Positions 8,960-18,183 of a stretch of DNA of 64,000 bases are shown here, in pieces (position 1 is the first letter of the stretch; every line of letters starts with the position of its first letter). Location of the stretch: NCBI RefSeq assembly GCF_019931755.1, contig NZ_CP082918.1, positions 3,700,001-3,764,000 of the forward strand, given 5' to 3'. A program made the position numbers and the translations under genes. The notes below the pieces were generated by a model. The model had not been told where the DNA came from, did not search any database, and saw only the letters and a list, made by a program, of their open reading frames with translations. This DNA comes from Sutcliffiella horikoshii. GTDB taxonomy: Bacteria; Bacillota; Bacilli; Bacillales; Bacillaceae_I.

Positions 8960-10108
8960 TTAATGTATTATTGAATAGAATTTATTTATTTCATTTTCTG
9001 TACCTAAGTTGTTAACATCGTGAGAGCTAGTTATCTTTCGAATTAGATCTGAGTTTGAAAGTATTTCGTTAATTCCCTCTACAACTGATTCAGGTGTCAT
9101 TTTTACTATTAAACCATTCTCTCTATGTCTAATTTGGTTATGCGCAGTTGAAAAATCTGTTGTTACAATAGGTTTTTTTAATATTCTAGCTTCTGCAATT
9201 GCCAATCCATACCCTTCATATTTAGAAGGTTGTACGTATAGATCACATTGCTTTAATAGTGGATATGGGTTACTAAATGTACCAAGTAAAACAAAATAAT
9301 CCTTTAATCCTTTTTGTTTAATGCTTCTTTCCAGTTTACATTTAAGAGGTCCTTCTCCAATTGCGTACCATCTAAAATTCACTCCCTGTTTTTTTAAAAT
9401 CTGACATGCTTCTAATGCTAGATCATACCCTTTTGCCTCAACTAACCTTCCTATAGTTAGTATTTTTGTTCCGGTAAAATTATCCGGAAACTCATTAATA
9501 CTTAAAGATAAACTTTCTATAAGTTGAGGGGAGTTTATATCATAAATCAATTTAGTTTTTTTTCTGAATTGAGGAAACTCATTTTCAAATATTTTTTTGT
9601 TTGCATCTGAAACAGTAACAATTCGTTCATACATATTGTAGTATTCTTCATCAAATGATTTATTGTATGCAGCCATTTTATAGTCTGTATTCACCCAACA
9701 AATTTTCCTTTTTGCATTCACATTTTTAATTGCAAAATAGGTTGGAAAGCCCTGACTATATGCGATTGCAATATCATAATTAGTTTGTAAAGTGGGGAGA
9801 TCTTCTTTTAAATTACTCCATATAATTTGTGCTGAATGATAGCTTCTCATTATATAAGGATTTCTAAGCATAAGTGAAATTTTGATTCGTTTGTATAATT
9901 TTTTAATACTAAAACTGCTTTTTTCCTCTTTAATCGTTATAATTTTTACATTACTTGGAATTAGCGGAAGGAATAAACCATTTTCTGAAAACAATAATAA
10001 TTCTACTGAAAATCTTTTGTAGTCTAAGACAGATAATAATGATATTAAACTCCTTTCAGCTCCTCCACTGTTGAGAGAGTCTATAATAAACAGAATTTTT
10101 TTTTTCAT
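8960..10108 (-). CDS. Family 4 glycosyltransferase
   Basis: 382 residues. The N-terminal ILFIIDSLNSGGAERSLISL is the glycine-rich acceptor-side loop of GT-B enzymes. The C-terminal half has ILTIGRLVEAKGYDLALEAC, FVLLGTFSNPYPLLKQCDLY and YVQPSKYEGYGLAIAEARIL, which carries the E-x7-E motif of retaining GT4 transferases. It is clearly paralogous to the protein at 11239-12417 (shared WVNTDYK/WIHTDYS, NPYP, YVQPS[KR]YEG), pointing to a duplication within the locus. It ends 2 bp from the neighbouring coding region in the operon. Confidence 0.88.
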   Translation of the reverse strand: MKKKILFIIDSLNSGGAERSLISLLSVLDYKRFSVELLLFSENGLFLPLIPSNVKIITIKEEKSSFSIKKLYKRIKISLMLRNPYIMRSYHSAQIIWSNLKEDLPTLQTNYDIAIAYSQGFPTYFAIKNVNAKRKICWVNTDYKMAAYNKSFDEEYYNMYERIVTVSDANKKIFENEFPQFRKKTKLIYDINSPQLIESLSLSINEFPDNFTGTKILTIGRLVEAKGYDLALEACQILKKQGVNFRWYAIGEGPLKCKLERSIKQKGLKDYFVLLGTFSNPYPLLKQCDLYVQPSKYEGYGLAIAEARILKKPIVTTDFSTAHNQIRHRENGLIVKMTPESVVEGINEILSNSDLIRKITSSHDVNNLGTENEINKFYSIIH

Positions 10109-10110
10109 AT

Positions 10111-11226
10111 TTACTCCTTTTTAAGAACTAAATTTTCTCTTAGAAATTTTTTTGAAAGTGTTATCTTCTTATTTAAAATAACTCTAGTTTCGTCATAATC
10201 TATTTTGTTTAACAATTGTTCTCGATTTAAGTTTTCTTCTCTAATTAATCTACTCTCTAATTTTAAGTCGTACAACAAATCTCTCATTCGGGTATTAATG
10301 CTTTCACTCCTATTAACAATATAAAAATCTATCTCGAAAATGATTGAAAACACCGCCGCATGATAAGAATTAGATATGACAACTTCAGCATTTTTTATTA
10401 GATTTACAAATGAATCCGGTCCGACTAAAGCATATGACTTATCATAATATCTTTGTTTACTTTGGTTGATAATGTATATTTTCAGTCCAGTTTTTTTCTT
10501 AATATCTAATGCAATTTCCTTAATTAGATTACTATTATCAAAATCATAAATTAGGATGTATTTTTCCTTAGGTTTTTTTTTTGAAAACTTAAACCATTCT
10601 TGTTTGTTTAGTAAAAATACTGGATCTACGACATTTACAGCACTAATTCCCAAAGCTTTCAATAAATCCACTCCACTACTTTCTCTAACACTAACTCCAT
10701 CTAACTTCTTAACATTAGTCTCAACAAATTCTCTGTATTTTTCTGGTATAACTTCAGTCGCAAAACTTGCTGCATACGAAAATTTCACTTTATTTTCAGG
10801 GGCAAATTCCAAGTAAAATGAAGGGTCTTTCCCATTATTATGTAAGCAATTCCAAATTTGATCACTTCCACAAATATAAAAATCTGCATCAGGACAATCC
10901 GTTTTCAATTCTTGTATCGAAGTAAACTTTTTTTCGGATATTTTCAAATTCTTACTTGTGAATTTGTCAAAGTTTTTTTTTCTTCTTAAGCTAATTATTC
11001 TAAAAGGAAAATGACACACTAAATAAAATGTTTTTGTAACTAAATTTTTCTTCCATTTGGGGTTGTTTATACTTAACATTTTATACTGGTTACTAAGGTA
11101 TGGAGGTTTATAATTTATTATCTGTGAATCTAGTCCTATATTAGTTAGATATTGCTGTAATGCGTAAGCCTGTAAAGATGCTCCATGGTTATATACATCA
11201 TGACAAGTTATGGTACTTACTTTCAT
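10111..11226 (-). CDS. Polysaccharide pyruvyl transferase family protein (second copy type)
   Basis: 371 residues. Diagnostic stretches are TITCHDVYNHGASLQAYAL at the N-terminus, DFYICGSDQIWN in the middle and VVISNSYHAAVFSIIF near the C-terminus. This GSDQIWN/S-x-H layout is the widespread PS_pyruv_trans branch found in Wzy-type polysaccharide loci. It is only distantly similar to the pyruvyltransferase-like protein at 4257-5342. B. subtilis eps also carries two such enzymes, EpsI and EpsO. It would add a pyruvate ketal, giving the polymer negative charge. It sits between two GT4 genes, 2 and 12 bp from its neighbours, at the right-hand end of the AT-rich part of the operon. Confidence 0.85.
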   Translation of the reverse strand: MKVSTITCHDVYNHGASLQAYALQQYLTNIGLDSQIINYKPPYLSNQYKMLSINNPKWKKNLVTKTFYLVCHFPFRIISLRRKKNFDKFTSKNLKISEKKFTSIQELKTDCPDADFYICGSDQIWNCLHNNGKDPSFYLEFAPENKVKFSYAASFATEVIPEKYREFVETNVKKLDGVSVRESSGVDLLKALGISAVNVVDPVFLLNKQEWFKFSKKKPKEKYILIYDFDNSNLIKEIALDIKKKTGLKIYIINQSKQRYYDKSYALVGPDSFVNLIKNAEVVISNSYHAAVFSIIFEIDFYIVNRSESINTRMRDLLYDLKLESRLIREENLNREQLLNKIDYDETRVILNKKITLSKKFLRENLVLKKE

Positions 11227-11238
11227 TTTTATACCTCC

Positions 11239-12417
11239 CTAAATTAATTGATAAAGCTTATCTAACTCTGAAAGATTATCATAGTCAGTAACTTGACAAT
11301 TTTGAGATAGACGATTTCTAAGTTGTGGATTATGGTAAAGTAACTCTATTGAGTCAGCTAATCCTTCTATCGATAAATCACAGATTAGACCATCCACTGC
11401 ATCCTGTATTTGACTACGTGCGGTTGGATAATTAGTTATTAAAACCGGTTTCCCTAGTATTTGTGCTTCTCCGACCGTGACTGCCTTACCTTCATATCGT
11501 GATGGTTGCACATATAAATCGGCTTCTTTAATAAAAGGGTATGGGTTTATTTTCTTTCCTAAGAGAATAAAGTGATCTTCCAAGCCATGAGATTTTATTA
11601 GATTTCTAAGTTTAGCTTCATCTCCTCCGTATCCTACAATATACCAAGCAATATCCTCATAGCCTTTGGCTTTAAGTATTTTTAATGCCTTTATAGCATT
11701 ATCAATTCCTTTTGCATGAGAGAGCCTGGCTACTGTAACTATTTTAAAACGATTGTCATCCACCAAAGGATTTTCTACCTTTTCTTTTGATAACTCTTTT
11801 ACTAACCCAGGAGATGTAATGTTTTCTAAAACGATTACTTTTTTACAAAGGGTTGGGTACTTGACTAGAAATGCATTTCTGCATTCCTCAGAAACAGCTA
11901 CAATATAATGAAAGCTGTTCCACATCTGTAGATCCAATGCTATATCCGTCTCTACTGTTGAATAATCCGTGTGAATCCAAGCAATCTTTTTCTTTGCTTG
12001 AACCTTGCTGGCAACAAAATAATGTGGCCATAAATAGCTGATTGCTACATCGTACTCTTTGTCATGTTTGGGTAAAAATTGTAAAGAGTATTTCCACATA
12101 TACTGCATCTGTTTGTAACCACTTTCCATAGATCTATCCCGGGTTGCTTTTAATTTGGAAAATAGTCGTGACAAGCCAATGAGTAAATTCCCCTTTTTAA
12201 TCGTTTCTCCTATGCTTAAACGGAAAGTCTTGTAAGCTGGTAGTTCTTTAAGTAACTTAGGTTGGGGTGGAAGAAGTTTCATGAAATCACCAGTATGGCT
12301 ATATAACATAAGATCTACTTCATGATTTTCGTAGTCAAAGTTACTCAACATACTTAGTAGGCTTCGTTCCACTCCCCCTACCTCCATATCAAAGGACGAA
12401 ATAAGGATCCTTTTCAT
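11239..12417 (-). CDS. Family 4 glycosyltransferase
   Basis: 392 residues from the ATG at 12417, chosen because CTGGAGGGAAGT gives a strong ribosome site and the product starts MKRILISSFDMEVGGVERSL; an upstream in-frame ATG at 12453 lies deep inside the preceding gene. GT4 features are VTVARLSHAKGIDNAIKAL, FILLGKKINPYPFIKEADL and YVQPSRYEGKAVTVGEAQIL with the E-x7-E pair. The start overlaps the preceding GT4 gene by 29 bp. It is a paralog of 8960-10108 but with less A+T bias, so the duplication may predate or bridge the composition boundary. Confidence 0.87.
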   Translation of the reverse strand: MKRILISSFDMEVGGVERSLLSMLSNFDYENHEVDLMLYSHTGDFMKLLPPQPKLLKELPAYKTFRLSIGETIKKGNLLIGLSRLFSKLKATRDRSMESGYKQMQYMWKYSLQFLPKHDKEYDVAISYLWPHYFVASKVQAKKKIAWIHTDYSTVETDIALDLQMWNSFHYIVAVSEECRNAFLVKYPTLCKKVIVLENITSPGLVKELSKEKVENPLVDDNRFKIVTVARLSHAKGIDNAIKALKILKAKGYEDIAWYIVGYGGDEAKLRNLIKSHGLEDHFILLGKKINPYPFIKEADLYVQPSRYEGKAVTVGEAQILGKPVLITNYPTARSQIQDAVDGLICDLSIEGLADSIELLYHNPQLRNRLSQNCQVTDYDNLSELDKLYQLI

Positions 12418-13573
12418 ACTTCCCTCCAGTGTAGTTTCCATTGTATATTTCAACTAATTTAGAAATACCTTTAGATAGGGAATATCCACTATTTTCAAAG
12501 GTGCTTCTGATGATCATAGGTTTTTCCATATGATTTCGATTGGTGATATTGATTATTTTTTCTGCCCACAAGTTAGGATCATCGTTCAAGAAAAGTTTAG
12601 TGAATAAACCTAATTGTAAATCTGCTTCAGGTTGGATAGCTTCTGACACTATACAAGGCAATCCGCTTGCCTGGGCCTCAAGAAGAACAAGACCGAGACC
12701 TTCGTATATTGAAGGGAACACGAAAACATCCATACTCTGCAGCATTGTAGCAATATCGTCTCTTATCCCTACAAACTTAATATATTCAAATATTCCCTCT
12801 TTTTTTGCGTATTTTTGAATGTCCTCTCTCAAATCCCCGTCCCCTACTAATAATAGCCTGTATGTGTCATCTTTTTTAATTATTGATTTTAGGATCTTCA
12901 GTAAAAATTGATGATTTTTAGCCTCAATGAATCTTCCAATATGTCCTATTACTTTCTTATCTTCCAGCCCAACTTCCTTTTTAAATACTGCCACTTCATC
13001 TACCTTCATAGATTCAAACTGCGAATAATCTATTAAGTTGGGAAAGTACATATACTTTTGGTTTTCTTCCGTAGCGTTTCCAAATAAATAGGCTCCTGCT
13101 TGTTTACTACAGGCCAGGTAATGTGTAGACGTTAATTTAGTTGCGGCTCTCATAGAAAATATATATATCGATCTTAAAATGGTGTCGTTTTTATCAAGTG
13201 TCGTATGTGCATGAGCGATTCGGATTTTCACACCAGCAATCCTGGCTGCGAGGTTAGCTATACCACAGTGAAAAAGTGTATGAGAATGCACGGCGTCGTA
13301 CGGGCCATACTTTCTAATTGCTTTAACTATCCCTAGAATGGACTGTGTGTTAGTTATTCTTATTACCCGGCCACCTAAGCTGTGGATTTCTTCATCATAA
13401 TGTGCTACCAGTTTACTAAAGGATAAAAAGTCAAAGTGAATTTTTGATCTATCTATGTTTCTAAAAATATTCATCAACATGGTTTCTGTCCCTGCTCGAT
13501 TCATTGCACCTACAATGTGAAGAACCCTAAGCTTCTTTTTCATCCCTAAAGGATTTTCATTGCTTTTAAGCAA
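12389..13573 (-). CDS. Family 4 glycosyltransferase, EpsF-like paralog
   Basis: 394 residues from a TTG at 13573 with GGTGGA upstream; an in-frame ATG at 13543 (MKKKLRVLHIVGAMNRAG) is a reasonable alternative. N-terminal VLHIVGAMNRAGTETMLMNI and RNIDRSKIHFDFL, then IGHIGRFIEAKNHQFLLKIL, KFVGIRDDIATMLQSMDVFV and FPSIYEGLGLVLLEAQASGL mark a GT4 enzyme. It aligns throughout with the EpsF-type gene at 18184-19290 (VLHAVVNMNRGGAETLLMNL, RNIDRTKIQFDFL), so the operon holds two diverged copies. It overlaps the aminotransferase stop by a few bases, consistent with translational coupling. Confidence 0.87.
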   Translation of the reverse strand: MLKSNENPLGMKKKLRVLHIVGAMNRAGTETMLMNIFRNIDRSKIHFDFLSFSKLVAHYDEEIHSLGGRVIRITNTQSILGIVKAIRKYGPYDAVHSHTLFHCGIANLAARIAGVKIRIAHAHTTLDKNDTILRSIYIFSMRAATKLTSTHYLACSKQAGAYLFGNATEENQKYMYFPNLIDYSQFESMKVDEVAVFKKEVGLEDKKVIGHIGRFIEAKNHQFLLKILKSIIKKDDTYRLLLVGDGDLREDIQKYAKKEGIFEYIKFVGIRDDIATMLQSMDVFVFPSIYEGLGLVLLEAQASGLPCIVSEAIQPEADLQLGLFTKLFLNDDPNLWAEKIINITNRNHMEKPMIIRSTFENSGYSLSKGISKLVEIYNGNYTGGKYEKDPYFVL

Positions 13574-14747
13574 GCTTTTCCACCACTGCTTTCATGGATT
13601 CTTTTATAATGTTTATAATTCTGTATTGTTCTTCTTCCGTTAGATTTGATCCTGAAGGAAGGCATATTCCTTTTCTAAACAGAAGATCAGAGATACTTTC
13701 TTCATTACTGTGAGGGTAATAAGCCGCCGATTGAAATAATGGCTGCAAATGTAGCGGCTTCCATACGGGACGTGCTTCTATATTGTTCTCAGACAGATGA
13801 CCAAGTAACTCTTGAACAGTCACTCCAGCCTCTTCTTCCTTTATTGTCAGTGCCGTCAGCCACCTGTTTGTTCTCGTACCTTCTAGCTCTGGCATAAAGT
13901 AAACGCCAGGTAAATGGGCAAGTTCTTCATAATACCTGTTGAAGATAGCCCGCCTTGCTTCCACTCTTTCTTCCAATACTTCCAGTTGCCCTCTCCCTAT
14001 ACCCGCTAAGATATTACTGAGACGATAGTTATACCCCATTCTGCTATGTTGATAATGAACGGCTTGATCTCTTGCCTGTGTGGCTAAAAAGCGCGCTTCG
14101 TCTGTTTTGTTCTTGTCGTTAGAAACTAGCATTCCACCACTGGAAGTAGTAATTATTTTATTTCCGTTAAACGAAAAAATCCCGAATTCACCAAAGGTAC
14201 CACTTGGCTTTCCTTTATATAAAGAACCCAGTGACTCTGCCGCATCCTCAACTAGCGGAACTCCATAATGATTACATAGCTCCGTAATTTCATCCATTTT
14301 TGCACTTTGACCGTAGAGATTAACTACAATAACCGCTTTGGGTAGTTTCCCCCGAACTAAAGCATCAATAAAAGCATTCTGCAGTGCTTCAGGCGACATA
14401 TTCCAAGTATCCGGCTCTGAATCAATAAAGACTGGCTCCGCTCCTTGATAAAGAATGGGATTTGCACTAGCTACAAACGTCAAGGTTGAACAAAAAATCT
14501 TATCACCTTTTTCCACTCCTAATAAAGAAAGAGCCAAATGAATAGCTGCAGTTCCTGAACTAACTGCTACAGCATCATTGACTCCTACATAACTTGCTAT
14601 TTCTTTTTCGAAAGCATCGACATTCGGGCCAAGTGGGGCTATCCAATTGGTCTGGAAGGCTTCTTGTACATATTTCATTTCATTTCCACTCATGTGAGGG
14701 GGAGATAGAAAGATTCTTTTATTGGATATTGATTGCGACAACCTCAT
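13566..14747 (-). CDS. epsN: UDP-4-keto sugar aminotransferase (EpsN/PglE type, PLP-dependent)
   Basis: 393 residues. IFLSPPHMSGNEMKYVQEAF, NWIAPLGPNVDAFE and VSSGTAAIHLALSLL give the DegT/DnrJ/EryC1 fold. FSFNGNKIITTSSGGM contains the Lys that binds pyridoxal phosphate. The match to B. subtilis EpsN is close over the full length (SEPDTWNMSPEAL, RPVWKPLHLQPLF). It transfers an amino group to C4 of the 4-keto sugar made by EpsC. ATG at 14747 overlaps epsM by 29 bp and has GAAGG only 2-3 bases away; the TTG at 14741 would have better spacing, so the start is uncertain by two codons. The order epsL-epsM-epsN is as in B. subtilis. Confidence 0.93.
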   Translation of the reverse strand: MRLSQSISNKRIFLSPPHMSGNEMKYVQEAFQTNWIAPLGPNVDAFEKEIASYVGVNDAVAVSSGTAAIHLALSLLGVEKGDKIFCSTLTFVASANPILYQGAEPVFIDSEPDTWNMSPEALQNAFIDALVRGKLPKAVIVVNLYGQSAKMDEITELCNHYGVPLVEDAAESLGSLYKGKPSGTFGEFGIFSFNGNKIITTSSGGMLVSNDKNKTDEARFLATQARDQAVHYQHSRMGYNYRLSNILAGIGRGQLEVLEERVEARRAIFNRYYEELAHLPGVYFMPELEGTRTNRWLTALTIKEEEAGVTVQELLGHLSENNIEARPVWKPLHLQPLFQSAAYYPHSNEESISDLLFRKGICLPSGSNLTEEEQYRIINIIKESMKAVVEKLA

Positions 14748-15381
14748 CACCTTCTTTCGCGTTAATTCTTGCAGGGACACCTACTGCTGTAGAGAATGCA
14801 GGTATATGATTTATTACTGTTGCACCTGCTCCAATCGTCGACCATTTTCCAATGCTTATGTTCGGAATGATATTGGCACCAGCACCAACATGTACCCCTT
14901 CTTCAATATGCACAGTGCCTGTTAAGGTTGCATTTGGGGATATGTGGGCAAAATCTTCAATGACATTATCATGTTCTATAATTCCACTTGTGTTTATAAT
15001 GGTATGTGCTCCTATTGTTGCATCCGTGTTAACAACTGCATTTGCAAGTATTACTGATCCCACTCCGATTATTGCGGAGGTACTTATTATTGCTTTAGGG
15101 TGAATCACTGTGATGAACTGTGTTTCTTTCAAACCCAATTTTTCCACAATCATCTTTCTCACTTTGTTATTACCAATTGCAATAATAAATTTAATATTGG
15201 GTTCTATTAGCAATAGTTCTTTGTTAGACCGAATCGGACCATAATATAATTCATTTTCGAAAACAAGTTCTTGATAGTTATCATCTAAATAACCAATGAT
15301 CTTCATGTTGCCATGAAATGCAATGGCTTCTTTAACGACTTTGCTGTGTCCTCCCTGCCCGACAATAACGACCTTGATCAT
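14719..15381 (-). CDS. epsM: Sugar O/N-acetyltransferase, hexapeptide-repeat (EpsM/PglD type)
   Basis: 220 residues. A Rossmann-like N-terminal domain (VVIVGQGGHSKVVKEAI) is followed by a left-handed beta-helix of hexapeptide repeats. The helix contains IINTSGIIEHDNVIEDFAHI, including the His proposed as catalytic base in PglD, and VHVGAGANIIPNISIGKWS. This is the EpsM/PglD family that acetylates the C4 amino group of UDP-4-amino-trideoxy sugars using acetyl-CoA. It overlaps the epsL stop by four bases (ATGA), and its 3' end overlaps epsN. Together with EpsC and EpsN it gives a UDP-N,N'-diacetylbacillosamine-type product. Confidence 0.92.
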   Translation of the reverse strand: MIKVVIVGQGGHSKVVKEAIAFHGNMKIIGYLDDNYQELVFENELYYGPIRSNKELLLIEPNIKFIIAIGNNKVRKMIVEKLGLKETQFITVIHPKAIISTSAIIGVGSVILANAVVNTDATIGAHTIINTSGIIEHDNVIEDFAHISPNATLTGTVHIEEGVHVGAGANIIPNISIGKWSTIGAGATVINHIPAFSTAVGVPARINAKEGDEVVAINIQ

Positions 15382-15992
15382 CCATGACCACCACCTGCTC
15401 TTGATTCTTCTTTCGAGAAAGGTTGAATCGTTGCATAACCTGGTTGTGATATACCTTCCTTTTTAATTACCTTTATCACCGTTAACAAAAGGATCTTTAA
15501 ATCAAGAAAAAAGGAATAGTTGTAGACATACCAAACATCTAAATCAAACTTTTCCTCCCACGAAATAGCATTTCTTCCATTCACTTGGGCCCACCCTGTT
15601 ATTCCTGGCTTAACTAGATGCCGCTTAAATTGCTCTTTACTATAGAGCGGTAAATACTCCATCAAAAGTGGCCTTGGTCCAACAAGACTAAGTTCCCCTG
15701 TTAATACGTTGATGAATTGAGGGATTTCATCCAGACTATACCTTCTTAGAAATGATCCGAATGAAGTTAATCTCGTTTCATCCGAAAGGTACCTTCCATG
15801 CTTATCTGTAAAATTTGTCATAGTTCTAAATTTATAAAGGATAAAAGGTTTTCCATTCAGGCCTGGTCTTTTCTGTTTATAGAGGATTGGGGAGCCCATG
15901 TTAAACCAAATTAAAATAGAAACAACTATAAATAATGGGGAAAATAAGGATAATACGAGTATTGAGAGTATGATATCTAAAGTTCTTTTCAT
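15378..15992 (-). CDS. epsL: Undecaprenyl-phosphate sugar phosphotransferase (EpsL/PglC type)
   Basis: 204 residues beginning MKRTLDIILSILVLSLFSPL, a re-entrant membrane helix. Then come the signatures of small monotopic phosphoglycosyl transferases: KQKRPGLNGKPFILYKFRTM, RRYSLDEIPQFINVLTGELS with the catalytic Asp-Glu pair, LVGPRPLLMEYLPLY and KPGITGWAQVNGRN. It starts repeat-unit assembly by moving a phospho-sugar, here probably the bacillosamine-type sugar from EpsC/N/M, onto undecaprenyl phosphate at the inner membrane face. It overlaps epsM by 4 bp. Confidence 0.93.
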   Translation of the reverse strand: MKRTLDIILSILVLSLFSPLFIVVSILIWFNMGSPILYKQKRPGLNGKPFILYKFRTMTNFTDKHGRYLSDETRLTSFGSFLRRYSLDEIPQFINVLTGELSLVGPRPLLMEYLPLYSKEQFKRHLVKPGITGWAQVNGRNAISWEEKFDLDVWYVYNYSFFLDLKILLLTVIKVIKKEGISQPGYATIQPFSKEESRAGGGHG

Positions 15993-16017
15993 TTGCTTGC
16001 CCCCTTTTTATAGTTGC

Positions 16018-16170
16018 CTATTCTCTACTATTAGTAATATTTATAAATTCAAGCTTTATATCTTCAATCATCTCAAGAACACTGATGTCTTTCGACTCCT
16101 GCCCTTTTTTATAGATGGATAGTAGAATGTTTTGTAATTTCTCTTGTGTACATTTTTCTGCAATTGACAT
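16018..16170 (-). CDS. Small 50-residue hypothetical protein inside the eps operon
   Basis: This short frame starts at an ATG (16170) with AAGGAGATACACT just upstream, as good a ribosome site as any in the operon. It encodes MSIAEKCTQEKLQNILLSIY..., a charged, probably helical peptide (DISVLEMIEDIKLEF) ending at 16018. It fits neatly between epsG (12 bp upstream) and epsL (25 bp downstream). Without it there would be an unexplained 190-bp gap. It has no signal peptide, membrane segment or motif I recognise. Confidence 0.65.
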   Translation of the reverse strand: MSIAEKCTQEKLQNILLSIYKKGQESKDISVLEMIEDIKLEFINITNSRE

Positions 16171-16181
16171 AGTGTATCTCC

Positions 16182-17255
16182 TTATAAATAATTGCTTTTG
16201 TACAAAATACCTAATGAGATGACATGTTCATAGTAAAAGTAAGCTAAGTAGAAAATGAATATTCCATAATAGAGGAATTTTTGATCTCTTTCTTTCACCA
16301 ACTTTACTATCCAAGCAATTAAGATTAAATTGTATAATCCAAAATAGATGGTAAACCTTGCAAAAATCCAATTCTGGGAAGCAATAATCATGAAAATCAG
16401 ATTCAAGATACATAGATTTACAATATAATCACTATTAGGGAAGATCTTTCTTAGTTTCTCTCTTCCTAAATACGCGATAAATAATGGTGCAGCATACACT
16501 ACCACTCTTAGGATACTGGCGCCGCCTTCAACAAACTCACTATAATGTCCATATTGAGTATCTTCCAAAGCACTAAATAGTAAGGTTGAAAATTGGTTAT
16601 AACCAACCACTACAATCATAGCAAGGACTAGCAATGCAAATGTGGATCTAGTCCATGCTTCCCTTCTAACCAAAAAATAGATAGGAATAAGTATGAGTGC
16701 ACTTTGATGAAAGGTGAAGGCAACTAAGACCACTACAATGAATTTCTTCCAACTTCCATCCATAATGTATTTTGTTGATGCAAAAATAATAGCTGCAGCA
16801 AGGAATTGTCTTATTCCATTCATAGAGACTAAAAACAAGCCGCTTGTGATGTAAACAAACAGACTAAGTTCTATCAATCTAGAGTACTTGTAAATGACAA
16901 TGACAATTAGCAGATTTGTTATCAATGCTGTTGCTAATATTAAAATCTGCGGATCTTCTGACAAGTATTTTAATAGCATTTGCAGAAAACCAAACCCTAT
17001 ATCCTTTTCACTTAAAACAAACTCCAAAGTGAAATCCTGTACTTCAAAAGCATGTCGATAAAAAAAGGTATCCCCTATATTTGTTCGTAGTCCCGATACT
17101 AAGACAAGTGTTATCATCGCCAACATTGTTAAATATCTATTCGGTTTAATTTCTGTTGGCGAATCCAGGGAAGCGGCCATAGCAGGTGTGGAGAAGTACC
17201 TAGCAATCCCAGCCAATGAAAAAACAGTAACAAGGTTAAGGTAAAGTACAGTCAT
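16182..17255 (-). CDS. epsG: EpsG-family polysaccharide polymerase (Wzy-like membrane protein)
   Basis: 357 residues with about ten hydrophobic segments. The conserved EpsG block is present: ITLVLVSGLRTNIGDTFFY, with the Arg and Gly-Asp near the first periplasmic loop, then SMNGIRQFLAAAIIFASTKY and FTFHQSALILIPIYF with the family His. EpsG-type proteins polymerise flipped repeat units on the outer membrane face. The position between a GT2 gene and epsL is close to the B. subtilis order. The start is a single ATG at 17255, 30 bp after the preceding gene. Confidence 0.9.
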   Translation of the reverse strand: MTVLYLNLVTVFSLAGIARYFSTPAMAASLDSPTEIKPNRYLTMLAMITLVLVSGLRTNIGDTFFYRHAFEVQDFTLEFVLSEKDIGFGFLQMLLKYLSEDPQILILATALITNLLIVIVIYKYSRLIELSLFVYITSGLFLVSMNGIRQFLAAAIIFASTKYIMDGSWKKFIVVVLVAFTFHQSALILIPIYFLVRREAWTRSTFALLVLAMIVVVGYNQFSTLLFSALEDTQYGHYSEFVEGGASILRVVVYAAPLFIAYLGREKLRKIFPNSDYIVNLCILNLIFMIIASQNWIFARFTIYFGLYNLILIAWIVKLVKERDQKFLYYGIFIFYLAYFYYEHVISLGILYKSNYL

Positions 17256-17285
17256 CTTCTCTTTAATCCTTTCATGAACAACACA

Positions 17286-18170
17286 CTAAGCAACCTTTGT
17301 TTTTGTTATGATGTATAAATAGAGCAAATATCCAAATGGGAGAACCAATGTTGTAATCCTCTTGTTTGGAGCTTCGGAAATGAACTTCCTGTTATTCATC
17401 ATTAAACTGCTGGATACATAATGCACAGCTTGCCTAACTTTGAACATAAAACTTACGAATGGGAGCTTCATCAGTTCTTTTCGATAAAATGCAAACCCCT
17501 TGGGATTCATTCGATATTGGTTTAACATATTGACGGAAGAACCATCTGGGAGATATTCTACGACACATAATGCCTCATTCATGATTAGTAGTTCGTAGTC
17601 TTGATCCAGCTTAAAATACTTATAAGCCAACCCTACATATTTTTCTCCGGTAAAAATGGGATAGGGGTATCTTTTGGTTAATTCAGTCCTGTATACGAGT
17701 TTTTTATCTCCTTTTACCCCGTGCTTGTTATACAAGTTAAAAAGTGTGGATGTTTTGTATTCTTTAGGAAGGAGGGTCCCAATAACCTGACCATTTGTAA
17801 AAAGATCCAATCCTACAATTCCACTTACTTTCTCGCTGCCATGCTCTTTCCAAAAAGTCACTATTTTTTCTACAGCATCTATTGGCATGTAGTCATCCGA
17901 ATCTATGCAAACATTTAATTCGGTGGTGATATGCTCATAGGCAGTGTTGTGAGCACCGTGCATTCCTTGATTTTCCTGCCAGATATACTCAATATCAATT
18001 TTATTTTCATTTTTCCATCTATCAACTAATTCTTTTGTTCCATCAGTTGATCCGTCATCGATAATTAACCATGTGAAAATATTGCTGGTCTGATTTTTGA
18101 GACTCTCATAACATCTTCCAAGACAATAGCTTCTATTATATGTTGGTGTAAATACTGTTAATAACTTCAT
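17286..18170 (-). CDS. Family 2 glycosyltransferase
   Basis: 294 residues: LTVFTPTYNRSYCLGRCYES, FTWLIIDDGSTDGTKELV, NQGMHGAHNTAYEHITTEL and the DxD motif in CIDSDDYMP. The central VYRTELTKRYPYPIFTGEKY region is typical of a GT2 subgroup common in capsule loci. It lies between epsF and epsG; B. subtilis has a GT2 gene on each side of that pair (epsE, epsH), but sequence alone does not assign this one to either. The short gap (13 bp) to epsF supports cotranscription. Confidence 0.87.
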   Translation of the reverse strand: MKLLTVFTPTYNRSYCLGRCYESLKNQTSNIFTWLIIDDGSTDGTKELVDRWKNENKIDIEYIWQENQGMHGAHNTAYEHITTELNVCIDSDDYMPIDAVEKIVTFWKEHGSEKVSGIVGLDLFTNGQVIGTLLPKEYKTSTLFNLYNKHGVKGDKKLVYRTELTKRYPYPIFTGEKYVGLAYKYFKLDQDYELLIMNEALCVVEYLPDGSSVNMLNQYRMNPKGFAFYRKELMKLPFVSFMFKVRQAVHYVSSSLMMNNRKFISEAPNKRITTLVLPFGYLLYLYIITKTKVA

Positions 18171-18183
18171 TACTTGACCACCT

